A DNA stretch of 15,820 bases from Alphaproteobacteria bacterium UBA6187. Its GTDB lineage: Bacteria; Pseudomonadota; Alphaproteobacteria; Rickettsiales; UBA6187. Every line of letters starts with the position of its first letter. Position 1 is the first letter of the stretch. Shown one piece after another: positions 7,308-14,779 of the stretch. The stretch covers positions 1 to 15,820 of the forward strand of contig DITJ01000058.1 of NCBI GenBank assembly GCA_002422795.1, in the 5' to 3' direction. A program made the translations under genes and the position numbers. The notes below the pieces were generated by a model. That model was not told the DNA's origin and made no database searches. It was given only the letters and a program-made list of their open reading frames with translations.

Positions 7308-8069
7308 TTACTCCGGCCTAAAACCTGGCTTTTCATCCCAATCTCCCACAATACTAAAAACAGATGCAAGCGCTACAAGCGCTGCCGTATCTGCCCGAAA
7401 AATCCTTGGCCCCATGCCAACAGGTACAACATAAGGCTTATTGCGCAATAATGCAAATTCGCTTTCTGCAAAACCACCTTCTGGCCCTATTAATACAGCA
7501 TATTTTGCATGTTTTTCCAGCCTGGAAAGCGCATGGATTATATGCTCACCGCCGCCAGATTCATCACAGAAAATTAATTTCCTCTCCATATCCCAATTAG
7601 ATAATAATTTCTCCAGTTGCATAGGTTCATTAATTACAGGCACAGTAATGCGCATGGATTGCTCAGCAGCTTCAACGGCATTTGCAACCAGCCTTTCGGT
7701 ATTAACGCGGGTGACTACGGTATGTTTGGTTATAACCGGCTGCAATAAACTTGCGCCAAGCTCGGTGGCTTTTTGTATGATATTAGTAATCGGCGCATTT
7801 TTAACCGGGGCAAAACATAGCCATATATCAGGCTGGGCTTGTTGCTTCCTGGTTTGCTCCAGAATATTTAATGTGCAGTTTTTCTTGGATGCAGATATAA
7901 TATTTGCACGGAATTCACCGTCAGTGCCGTTAAAAATCAGGATTTCGTCATTTTCCCTGCGGCGCATCACATTCACAAGATAATGCGCCTGCTCCTTTGA
8001 TAATTCAACTTGTGCGGATTCTTGCAAGGGAGCTGTTGTAAATAGCCTGATTTTAGGGTAATGCTTCAT
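7308..8069 (-). CDS. rsmE: 16S rRNA m3U1498 methyltransferase RsmE
   Basis: RsmE is a SPOUT-fold methyltransferase that methylates N3 of U1498 in 16S rRNA using S-adenosylmethionine. The family blocks are all visible: QKATELG (99-105), EAAEQSMR (133-140), the SAM-binding trefoil-knot loops LIGPEGGF (193-200) and MGPRIFRADTA (219-229). Length (253 aa) is normal. The ATG at 8069 has only a weak upstream ribosome site. It is the first gene of a two-gene unit with gshA, whose ribosome site lies in the last codons of rsmE. Its upstream spacer is occupied by a large inverted repeat shared with the divergent hydrolase gene. Confidence 0.95.
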   Translation of the reverse strand: MKHYPKIRLFTTAPLQESAQVELSKEQAHYLVNVMRRRENDEILIFNGTDGEFRANIISASKKNCTLNILEQTRKQQAQPDIWLCFAPVKNAPITNIIQKATELGASLLQPVITKHTVVTRVNTERLVANAVEAAEQSMRITVPVINEPMQLEKLLSNWDMERKLIFCDESGGGEHIIHALSRLEKHAKYAVLIGPEGGFAESEFALLRNKPYVVPVGMGPRIFRADTAALVALASVFSIVGDWDEKPGFRPE

Positions 8070-8077
8070 TTTAGTCT

Positions 8078-8146
8078 GCTGGCTGCTAGTTATTAGTAAT
8101 TAGTAATTCATGAAAATATACCAGCAACTAATAACTAGCAACCAGG
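8078..8146. repeat. Inverted repeat in the rsmE/hydrolase divergent spacer
   Basis: TGCTAGTTATTAGT (8084-8097) and its exact reverse complement (8127-8140) form a 14 bp stem around 29 bases. After one mismatch, four more pairs follow outward (8079-8082 with 8142-8145), and GCTGG (8078-8082) can alternatively pair with CCAGC (8121-8125). The left half also has a tandem TTAGTAA repeat. It occupies almost the whole 86 bp spacer and touches the ribosome site of the plus-strand gene. Either a palindromic repeat element or an operator. Confidence 0.6.
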
Positions 8147-8155
8147 AACTAATTT

Positions 8156-8818
8156 ATGACCAAAACAATTACATTATCAGGCCCAGAGCAAAAAGCAAAG
8201 TCTGGCAATACAGAAAAACTTATAATACTACTGCACGGGCTTGGCGCAGATGGAGATGATTTATTCGGCCTTGTACCTTATTTTGCCGATAATCTTCCAA
8301 ACACCCATTTTATTTCACCAAACGCACCTTTTCCATGTGATATGGCTCCTTATGGCCGCCAGTGGTTCAGCCTGCAAACCCGCGAAGAATATGCCATATT
8401 GAAAGGCCTTAAGATTGCAGAGCCTATATTAAATAATTTTATCGATATCAAGCTGAAAGAATTAGGGCTTGAAGATAAAGACCTTGCAATAATAGGCTTT
8501 TCACAAGGAACTATGCTGGCACTGCACACGGTACTTCGCCGCGATAAACCTATCGGCGGGGTTGTTGGCTATTCAGGCGCATTGGTTGCTTCCCATACAT
8601 TGAAGGAAGAGTTAAAATCCCGTCCGTCTATATGCCTTGTGCATGGTGAAAGTGATGAAGTGGTACCGTTTGACGCTTTCAGCCAGGCAATATCGGTGTT
8701 ACAGAAATTAGGTGTAGAAGTTCAAGGCTATTCGCGCGAAGGGCTTGCTCATGGTATCGACCCAGCCGGAATGCAAATAGGGATAAAATTCCTGGGAGAA
8801 GTTTTTAACAAAGACTAG
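8156..8818 (+). CDS. Alpha/beta-hydrolase, carboxylesterase/phospholipase family
   Basis: This 220-residue serine hydrolase belongs to the Abhydrolase_2 (acyl-protein thioesterase/YpfH-like) group, which hydrolyses carboxylic esters or thioesters; the substrate is unknown. LLHGLGADGDDL (25-36) supplies the oxyanion region, GFSQG carries nucleophile Ser116, and Asp167 (GESDEVVP) and His199 (LAHGID) complete the triad. A cytoplasmic location is likely, as no signal peptide is seen. The ATG has AGGA eight bases upstream, at the edge of the spacer palindrome. It is divergent from rsmE and converges on polA with only 23 bases between stops and no visible terminator. Confidence 0.9.
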   Translation: MTKTITLSGPEQKAKSGNTEKLIILLHGLGADGDDLFGLVPYFADNLPNTHFISPNAPFPCDMAPYGRQWFSLQTREEYAILKGLKIAEPILNNFIDIKLKELGLEDKDLAIIGFSQGTMLALHTVLRRDKPIGGVVGYSGALVASHTLKEELKSRPSICLVHGESDEVVPFDAFSQAISVLQKLGVEVQGYSREGLAHGIDPAGMQIGIKFLGEVFNKD

Positions 8819-8841
8819 CCTTCGAGAAATTGCATTTTCTA

Positions 8842-11655
8842 TTAATGCACCTCACGCCAGTTATCCCCGATACCAATATCGGCAGTAAAGGGGATATCCA
8901 GCATTACAGCATTTTCCATTTCATATTTCACTATTTTAGCCACTCGTTCGGCCTCAGATTCAGGGGCTTCAAGAACCAATTCATCGTGAATTTGCAATAT
9001 CAACTTGGTTTTAAAGCCTTCTTTTTTCAGCCGCGCATCCAATTTCACCATGGCTTTTTTAATAATATCCGCAGCAGAACCTTGCAGTGGTGCGTTGATT
9101 GCCGCGCGTTCGGAAAACTGGCGTATTCCGGCGTTTTTATCGGCAATGCCGTTTATATAACATTTCCTGCCTACAATTGTTTCCACATAACCATGAGTGC
9201 GCGCAAAGGCCACAGTGTTTTTCATATATTCTTCAATTCCAGGGTATTGCAGGAAATATTTTTTGATATAATCTCCGGCTTCCGCCCTGCCAATTCCAAG
9301 GCGCTGCGCCAGGCCAAATGCGCTTATACCGTAAATTATACCGAAATTAATTGTTTTCGCGCGGCGGCGCATATCAGAATCTACATCACTAACTGGCACA
9401 CCAAACATCTGGCTGGCTGTTACAGCGTGGATATCCATATTTTTCCTGAATGCATCCTTTAATGTATCAATATTTGCTACACATGCAAGCAAGCGCAGTT
9501 CCACTTGTGAATAATCGGCAGAAATTAATTTATGCCCTTTTGCCGCCACAAATGCTTCACGGATGCGGTTGCCCTCTTCTGAGCGCACCGGGATATTTTG
9601 TAAATTAGGATCTTGCGAACTAAGGCGGCCTGTGTTGGTGGATGCCATCAGGAAATGTGTATGCACACGGCCATCAGGGCCAATCTGGTTTGGCAGTGAA
9701 TCTGTGTAGGTACTTTTTAGTTTTGAATAATGCCGCCATTCAAGAATGAGTGTGGCAATTTCATGGCCTTGCTCGGCAAGGTCGGTAAGCACACGCACAT
9801 CGGTTGAATGCGCTCCGCTTTTTTTGGATTTCTTGCCGCCTTCAATATTCAATTTTTCAAATAAAACCTCACCCATCTGTTTAGGCGAGCCAATATTAAA
9901 TTCACATCCTGCAATTATGAATATCTGCTTTTCAAGTTCCTTTATTTTTTCGGCAAAAATGCGCGATTGCTCTTTTAACTTTGCAGTATCAAGACAAATT
10001 CCGGTAAGCTCCATTTCAGCAAGGGATGGCAGCATCGGCTTTTCAATTGTTTCATAGATAGTTAAGGCTTGTTCCCTAAATAATCTTGGCTTTAAGATAT
10101 TATAAATATCTGATATTGCAAAAATTCTTGCACAGATTTGCTGCCCCCTTGCCTGCTCATCCATTTTGGCAAGTTCTTTTTCATCAACAAGATTAACTTC
10201 ATAACTTAAGTGATTAGAAATAAGCGCTTTAAGATCGTGGGAATAAGCACCTGCTCCAAGCGCATAAGACATAAGCATCACATCTTCCACGGGCTTTAAA
10301 TAGCTGTTGTTTTGCAAGGCAAGCTTATAAGTTTCTTTAAGGTTACAGCCAATTTTTAGTATAGTGCGGTCAGTTAGAAGCGGGGATAATATAGTAATAA
10401 CATTTGATACAGTAAGCTCATCATTGCTCTGCCCTTTTTGTTCTTTCGCTACCTCTTCATTTCCGAACAAACTGCCCTGCTCCGCCTTCTTTTGCGCTGC
10501 TAACGGAATGTAGCAAGCATCTTTATTATTGATGCTGATAGCAATGCCACGCAACCCATCCGCTATATCAAAATAAACAGCCAGTGTTTCTTTTTCTTTA
10601 TATTTATTAATATATTGATTAAGGTTATTAATGTTATTAATTGCGATTATCTCACGAGGAAGTTCCTCCTCCCGCGAGCGGGGGGAGGTTAGGAGGGGGG
10701 CTGATACATCCTGAGGCGTTAATTCCAGCCCCCTCCCCACCCCCCTCGCGGGAGAGGGAGTTTCCAGCTTCCCCTGTATCTTCGCAATCAAGGATTTAAA
10801 CCCCTGATGCTTTAAGAATTCATGGAACTGGTTATAATCAATCGCCTTAACTTTAAGGCCTGCAAAATCACCGTCTATCTCAAGCGGCACAGTATCGCAA
10901 AGGCTGATAAGCTGGCGGGAAAGCAGGGCTTTATCAGTATTTTCTATAATGGTTTCGCGGCGTTTATTCTGTTTTATCTCCCCTGCCCGCCTTAAAACTT
11001 CATCAAGGCTGCCAAATTGCAAAACAAGTTCAGTTGCCGTTTTCGGGCCAATACCAGGCACACCAGGAATATTATCTGATGAATCGCCCATAAGTGATAA
11101 AATATCTAGCACCTTATCTGGCCCAACACCAAATTTTTCAGTAACTTCTGCAACACCTATTATTTTATTTTTCATAGGGTCATACATCTGTATGCCATCA
11201 TCACCAACAAGCTGCATTAAATCTTTATCTGATGAAACTATGGTAAGCTTAAAGCCTTTTTCACGCGCATGGCGGGCATAGGTGGCGATCACATCATCAG
11301 CCTCAAAACCTTCTTTTTCGATTATCTGCACATTCAGGGCAACTGCCGCCTCACGCACGATTGCAAATTGCGGGATAAGGTCATCCGGTGCTGGCGGACG
11401 GTTGGCTTTATATGCCGGGTAAATATCATTACGGAATGTCTTGCGCCCGGCATCAAATACCACCGCAATAAAATCCGCTTTATTATCCGCCACCATTTTC
11501 ATCATCATGTTGGTAAAGCCAAGCACAGCGCCAACCGGGGTTCCATCTGGCCTTGTAAGCGGCGGCAATGAGTGATAGGCGCGAAATACGAAACCATACC
11601 CATCTATTAGCAATAAGTGTGGCTGGTGATTTTCTTTAGTGGCAGTGTCAGACAT
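8842..11655 (-). CDS. polA: DNA polymerase I with an in-frame palindromic insert
   Basis: PolA fills gaps and removes RNA primers in replication and repair. In 937 residues the domains are: 5'-3' exonuclease about 12-296 (LLLIDGYGFVFRAYH, EADDV, SSDKDL), an insert 299-332 encoded by a GC-rich palindrome, a 3'-5' exonuclease-like domain about 335-525, and the polymerase domain to the end. Polymerase residues are intact: Asp714 in SADYSQVELR, the O-helix RRRAKTINFGIIYG with Lys767, and QIHDELVLE with His890 and Asp891. The proofreading site looks broken: FDIAD replaces FDTET (Asp363 kept, Glu to Ala365) and the second-motif Asp aligns with Thr442; Asp516 remains. The start is ATG at 11655, ten bases after AAGGA; the frame stays open to 11781 only because it runs through a repeat element. 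Confidence 0.96.
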   Translation of the reverse strand: MSDTATKENHQPHLLLIDGYGFVFRAYHSLPPLTRPDGTPVGAVLGFTNMMMKMVADNKADFIAVVFDAGRKTFRNDIYPAYKANRPPAPDDLIPQFAIVREAAVALNVQIIEKEGFEADDVIATYARHAREKGFKLTIVSSDKDLMQLVGDDGIQMYDPMKNKIIGVAEVTEKFGVGPDKVLDILSLMGDSSDNIPGVPGIGPKTATELVLQFGSLDEVLRRAGEIKQNKRRETIIENTDKALLSRQLISLCDTVPLEIDGDFAGLKVKAIDYNQFHEFLKHQGFKSLIAKIQGKLETPSPARGVGRGLELTPQDVSAPLLTSPRSREEELPREIIAINNINNLNQYINKYKEKETLAVYFDIADGLRGIAISINNKDACYIPLAAQKKAEQGSLFGNEEVAKEQKGQSNDELTVSNVITILSPLLTDRTILKIGCNLKETYKLALQNNSYLKPVEDVMLMSYALGAGAYSHDLKALISNHLSYEVNLVDEKELAKMDEQARGQQICARIFAISDIYNILKPRLFREQALTIYETIEKPMLPSLAEMELTGICLDTAKLKEQSRIFAEKIKELEKQIFIIAGCEFNIGSPKQMGEVLFEKLNIEGGKKSKKSGAHSTDVRVLTDLAEQGHEIATLILEWRHYSKLKSTYTDSLPNQIGPDGRVHTHFLMASTNTGRLSSQDPNLQNIPVRSEEGNRIREAFVAAKGHKLISADYSQVELRLLACVANIDTLKDAFRKNMDIHAVTASQMFGVPVSDVDSDMRRRAKTINFGIIYGISAFGLAQRLGIGRAEAGDYIKKYFLQYPGIEEYMKNTVAFARTHGYVETIVGRKCYINGIADKNAGIRQFSERAAINAPLQGSAADIIKKAMVKLDARLKKEGFKTKLILQIHDELVLEAPESEAERVAKIVKYEMENAVMLDIPFTADIGIGDNWREVH
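10660..10761. repeat. GC-rich palindromic element inserted in frame in polA
   Basis: Two imperfectly complementary arms, about 10665-10702 and 10727-10760, share CTCCCGCGAG, a G-run and a terminal GGGGGCT, around a 24-base centre. The segment is far richer in G and C than the surrounding gene. It encodes PolA residues 299-332, a Pro/Arg/Gly/Ser-rich peptide (beginning TPSPARGVGRG) that has no place in the polymerase fold and falls exactly between the 5' nuclease and the 3' exonuclease domains. The frame is preserved (102 bases). It resembles Rickettsia palindromic elements in behaviour, though I cannot match it to a named family. Confidence 0.8.
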
Positions 11656-11715
11656 GAATTGTAATTCCTTACTTTTTAAAATACTATAGTTAATTCCATT
11701 TAATAAAGTCCCATA

Positions 11716-11826
11716 GTCATTGCGATGAGTCGACCGCTTGGGAGCGCGAGGAAGAAATCCATCTTTCTTTGTTGCTAACACTGGATCGCCACGTCATACT
11801 CACTTCGTTCGATTCCTCGCGATGAC
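11716..11826. repeat. Intergenic palindromic repeat upstream of polA
   Basis: The ends GTCATTGCGA (11716-11725) and TCGCGATGAC (11817-11826) are inverted copies with one mismatch. The similarity extends about 45 bases inward on each side, sharing TCGA, CG and ATCCA blocks. It looks like the widespread intergenic repeat type whose ends read GTCATTGCGAG. On the minus strand it contains an open stretch that runs into polA from 11781 and would mislead automatic start calls. The flanks show no obvious target-site duplication. Confidence 0.7.
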
Positions 11827-11866
11827 AAAAACAAAGAATTCTTAATTCAAATTACTATAATTTACA

Positions 11867-12841
11867 TCAGATTAAATCTTTTTCCTTCTTCCCCGATTTC
11901 CTTTTAACCGAAACTACCCTGCCCTGTTCCAGCGGTATAATCTCACTATCATTATCAGGGTCTTGGTGGACTATAACTTCGGCATGAGGGAATAATTTTT
12001 CCAGGCTATTTTCAAGATCATCGGCGATGCTATTAGCTGATTTAAGGGTCATAGTGCCATCAAGCTCAACATGGAACTGGATAAATTTCCTCATACCAGA
12101 AACCCTGGTGCGCAAATCGTGAAGACCTCTTACATTCTTATTCGATAAAATACATTCCATTATCATTTTCCTATCGCTATCAGGCATTTCCTTATCCATA
12201 AGGTTATCAAACGCTCCGCGGCCAACACTCCACGCACCTCTAAAAATATAAGCGGCTATAATAAATGAGATAATTGTATCAGCTACCCCCAAATCCATAT
12301 AAATGCTTGCCAGCAATGAAATAATAACCATCATATTCACCGCGATATCAGTAATATAATGCAAAAAATCAGCTTTTATTACACTAGAATTTGTTTTTGC
12401 TATAACATACTTCTGGAATGAAACTAATCCAATGGTAAGTAATGTGGAAATTACCATAACATAAATACCCACAGATTCATTATGCAATTCCTGTGGATTT
12501 ATGGAGCGCCCGATTGCCTCAATTACTATAAATAAGCCGGAGCCTGCAATAAAGGCACTCTGGGCGAAAGCGGCAATATCCTCCGCTTTACCATGCCCGA
12601 ATCGGTGGTCATCATCGGCAGGTTGCAGCGCATAATGTACGGCAAAAAGATTAATAAGCGATGTTATAACATCCAGCACTGAATCTGCAAGTGACGCAAG
12701 CAGGCTTAATGAATCGGTATAAACCCAGGCTATAACCTTAATTATTATAATAATCATGGAGGTTGCTACTGAGCAATAAGTAGCATTTCGCATAAGTTTC
12801 TCGTGATTTTTACTTACACCTTTAATTGTGTTTATTTCCAT
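11867..12841 (-). CDS. fieF: Cation diffusion facilitator metal exporter (FieF/YiiP type)
   Basis: This inner-membrane antiporter exports divalent metals (Zn, Fe, Cd or similar) in exchange for protons. The 324-residue protein has six predicted helices and then a cytoplasmic domain. The transport site corresponds to YiiP site A: Asp53 and Asp57 (LADSVLD) with His161 and Asp165 (HYITD). A second site is visible as Asp76, His79 and His83 in DDDHRFGHG. The C-terminal domain (about 215-300) carries the usual HDLRTR.SG and FIQFHVELDG strands, and a basic Lys-rich tail follows. ATG at 12841 has a weak ribosome site. polA lies downstream on the same strand, 211 bases away across the palindromic repeat, so co-transcription is doubtful. 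Metal specificity is not decided by sequence. Confidence 0.92.
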   Translation of the reverse strand: MEINTIKGVSKNHEKLMRNATYCSVATSMIIIIIKVIAWVYTDSLSLLASLADSVLDVITSLINLFAVHYALQPADDDHRFGHGKAEDIAAFAQSAFIAGSGLFIVIEAIGRSINPQELHNESVGIYVMVISTLLTIGLVSFQKYVIAKTNSSVIKADFLHYITDIAVNMMVIISLLASIYMDLGVADTIISFIIAAYIFRGAWSVGRGAFDNLMDKEMPDSDRKMIMECILSNKNVRGLHDLRTRVSGMRKFIQFHVELDGTMTLKSANSIADDLENSLEKLFPHAEVIVHQDPDNDSEIIPLEQGRVVSVKRKSGKKEKDLI

Positions 12842-12960
12842 GATTTTTCATTTTGAATTTTATAATAATACTGATATAAGAACTTGCGTAACGTATAATT
12901 AAGACTTATCTTGGTGTATTAGCTTAGAGCATAATAACGTATTTATTTAAAGGTTTTATT

Positions 12961-13446
12961 ATGAAATTAAAGAAAATTATTGCAGCGTTAATGATAGTGT
13001 CAATGACAGCTGCTTGTCAGCAGCAAGGCGGGGGTAACAATTTATTTTCCAAGGAAAATATCGGCACACTTACAGGTGCTGCCGGTGGTGCTTGGGCTGG
13101 ATCTAACGTGGGTAAAGGCAAAGGCCAGATAGTTGGCATTGCCGCAGGAACGTTGCTTGGTGCAGTTATTGGTAAATCAATAGGTTCATCCCTTGATAAA
13201 GCCGATATGGCTTATTACCACCAAACTTCCCAGAACTCCCTTGAAAATGCTCCTGTAGGGCAAACTTCATCATGGGTTAATCCTGATACCGGGCATTCAG
13301 GCACTGTAACCCCTACAAAAACTTTCCAGTCTAATGGAACTTATTGCCGTGAATACAGGCAAACTGTGAATATCGGTGGAAAACAGGAACAGGCATATGG
13401 TACTGCGTGCCGCCAACCTGATGGAAGCTGGCAAATAAAAGAATAA
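12961..13446 (+). CDS. Outer-membrane lipoprotein, rickettsial 17 kDa surface antigen family
   Basis: The 161-residue protein matches the 17 kDa common antigen of Rickettsia along its whole length. It has a lipoprotein signal ending TAAC with the lipidated Cys at 19, then a Gly-rich stretch (about 37-77; GAAGGAWAGSNVGKGKGQ) forming the glycine-zipper double helix. The C-terminal domain has the family blocks NPDTGHSGTVTP, YCREYRQTV, GGKQEQAYGTACRQPDGSWQ, with two conserved cysteines at the positions seen in the antigen. It is probably anchored in the outer membrane; its molecular role is unknown. AAAGG lies seven bases before the ATG. A strong hairpin follows the stop, before fabI. Confidence 0.93.
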   Translation: MKLKKIIAALMIVSMTAACQQQGGGNNLFSKENIGTLTGAAGGAWAGSNVGKGKGQIVGIAAGTLLGAVIGKSIGSSLDKADMAYYHQTSQNSLENAPVGQTSSWVNPDTGHSGTVTPTKTFQSNGTYCREYRQTVNIGGKQEQAYGTACRQPDGSWQIKE

Positions 13447-13463
13447 TAACAGGATGAATGCCT

Positions 13464-13505
13464 GGGGTATCTGGTTTAGTTAAAATAACATAAACCCGAT
13501 ACCCC
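13464..13505. repeat. Strong hairpin between the 17 kDa lipoprotein gene and fabI
   Basis: GGGGTATCTGGTTTA (13464-13478) pairs with 13491-13505 over 15 positions with one mismatch, leaving a 12-base loop in which GTTA and TAAC can pair further. No T-run follows, so it is not a standard intrinsic terminator. It starts 17 bases after the lipoprotein stop and ends 33 bases before the fabI start. Confidence 0.6.
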
Positions 13506-13538
13506 GCGCCCTCACTTACAACCCAAGAAGGAATAAAC

Positions 13539-14384
13539 ATGGAAGACAAATCCTACCATGAAGAAGAATCTAATTACCCACAAGGTACTCTTATGAAAGG
13601 TAAGAGAGGCATTATAATGGGAGTTGCAAATAATAAATCCCTGGCATGGGGGATTTCGAAAGCACTTCATGCGCAAGGTGCTGAGATTGCTTTTACATAT
13701 CAAGGTGACGCCCTTAAAAAGCGCGTTACTCCACTGGCAGAATCAATCGGTTCCAATATCATCCTTCCTTGCGATGTAACTGATTCAGCAAGTATGGATG
13801 AAGTTTTCAGTGAAATAGAAAAACAATGGGGTGGTCTGGATTTTATAGTTCATGCTATTGCTTATTCTAATAAGGATGAATTATCAGGCCGTTATGTTGA
13901 TACAACAGCGGAGAATTTTGCTTTAACGCTTAATATTTCCTGCTTTTCATTCACAGCCATTGCACAAAGGGCTGCACGGTTAATGAAGAGTGGCGGTAGT
14001 ATGATCACGCTCAGCTATTATGGCGCTGAAAAAGTTGTACCGCATTATAACGTTATGGGCGTTGCTAAAGCTGCGCTTGAGTGCAGTGTTAAATATCTGG
14101 CTGTTGATCTTGGCCGTGACGGTATAAGGGTAAACGCATTATCAGCAGGGCCTGTTAAAACCCTGGCTGCATCTGGAATCAGCGATTTCAGGTATATACT
14201 TAAATGGAATGAGTATAACTCGCCACTGCAACGCAACACCACCCTTCCCGATGTTGGAGGCTCTGCCGTTTACCTGCTTAGTGAACTTGCATCAGGCACA
14301 ACTGGAGAAGTGCTACATGTTGATTCAGGTTACCATGTTGTAGGCATGAAATCTGTAGATGCTCCTGATATTGCAAGCGTTTAG
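13539..14384 (+). CDS. fabI: Enoyl-[acyl-carrier-protein] reductase (NADH), FabI
   Basis: FabI carries out the last reduction of each fatty-acid elongation cycle. The SDR-fold protein has the FabI cofactor segment IIMGVANNKSLAWGI (25-39), and the catalytic set Tyr160, Tyr170, Lys177 with the FabI spacing (YYGAEKVVPHYNVMGVAKAALE region). The residue matching E. coli Gly93, where triclosan-resistance changes occur, is Ala108 in HAIAYS, which I believe is ordinary in alphaproteobacteria. The start at 13539 has AAGGA seven bases upstream; Met19 (MKGKRG) is an alternative and would remove an acidic N-terminal extension. Length is 281 aa. fabI and aroC are often close in alphaproteobacteria; here they are separated by an antitoxin gene and repeats. 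Confidence 0.95.
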   Translation: MEDKSYHEEESNYPQGTLMKGKRGIIMGVANNKSLAWGISKALHAQGAEIAFTYQGDALKKRVTPLAESIGSNIILPCDVTDSASMDEVFSEIEKQWGGLDFIVHAIAYSNKDELSGRYVDTTAENFALTLNISCFSFTAIAQRAARLMKSGGSMITLSYYGAEKVVPHYNVMGVAKAALECSVKYLAVDLGRDGIRVNALSAGPVKTLAASGISDFRYILKWNEYNSPLQRNTTLPDVGGSAVYLLSELASGTTGEVLHVDSGYHVVGMKSVDAPDIASV

Positions 14385-14413
14385 ACTAAAAAGCCCATAA
14401 ACTGTAATATGGT

Positions 14414-14433
14414 TTATTCATATATATGAATAA
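14414..14433. repeat. Perfect 20 bp AT palindrome after fabI
   Basis: The ten bases TTATTCATAT are followed directly by their exact reverse complement, about 30 bases after the fabI stop. It could be part of the fabI transcript end or a protein-binding site; no T-run follows. Confidence 0.45.
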
Positions 14434-14462
14434 GGAAAATTTCCAGGCACCTCTATGCCACT

Positions 14463-14546
14463 TCCATTCAAGCATCCGCCAGGAGCAAAAATAATTCTGG
14501 CGGAGCGCACTTAGCAAGATATAATACCATAGATTACTTGAATGGA
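14463..14546. repeat. Nested palindromic element downstream of fabI
   Basis: An outer 10 bp perfect stem (TCCATTCAAG at 14463-14472 with 14537-14546) encloses an inner 8 bp perfect stem (TCCGCCAG at 14475-14482 with 14497-14504) with a 14-base loop, plus about 32 unpaired bases on the right side. The GC-rich inner stem stands out from the AT-rich surroundings. Candidate palindromic repeat or structured RNA. Confidence 0.5.
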
Positions 14547-14660
14547 GAAATAACATCATTAATATTACTTAAATTGCTAATATTACATAGATTGAATATG
14601 AATATTATACGTATCTAGGCATACTGATTTATTATTTGTATTAGAAATCCTGCTTTTCTC

Positions 14661-14720
14661 TTGATTATAAAGTTATTCTTGTATATATTACTTGACATTA
14701 ATGTATATCTATAGTCTAAC
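14661..14720 (+). promoter_or_regulatory. Two candidate promoters ahead of the antitoxin gene
   Basis: A perfect TTGACA (14692-14697) is followed after 17 bp by TCTAAC (14715-14720). Upstream, TTGATT (14661-14666) and TATATT (14684-14689) are also 17 bp apart. Either would start transcription 50-100 bases before the ATG at 14780, so the antitoxin gene probably has its own promoter. Confidence 0.45.
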
Positions 14721-14779
14721 TTAGTTGCATTTAAAAAAATAATTTAAACCTTTAATTACATAAAAATAGGAAATTTACT

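Larger units (their letters stand above)
14385..14779. other. 395 bp non-coding region rich in inverted repeats
   Basis: No gene is supported. In order it holds: a perfect 20 bp AT palindrome (14414-14433); a small GGCA/TGCC hairpin (14446-14459); a nested pair of stems (14463-14546); direct repeats of TAATATTAC at 14560-14568 and 14578-14586, with a related AATATTA at 14601; and two promoter-like pairs ahead of the antitoxin gene. The usual place for a toxin gene partner is here, but no plausible toxin frame is present. A structured small RNA is possible but unproven. Confidence 0.55.

Noticed and set aside
7441..7983. 180-codon plus-strand open frame opposite rsmE, and similar frames opposite ispB, gshA and polA
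   Set aside because: They are antisense shadows of well-supported genes with no family resemblance.
11656..11781. 42-residue N-terminal extension of PolA
   Set aside because: It is encoded by the palindromic repeat and has no ribosome site; the family start with AAGGA upstream is at 11655.
14560..14586. Two exact TAATATTAC motifs, identical to the nicking-site nonamer of geminivirus-type replication origins
   Set aside because: They are not in a hairpin loop, no Rep-like gene is nearby, and the nonamer is expected now and then in DNA this AT-rich.
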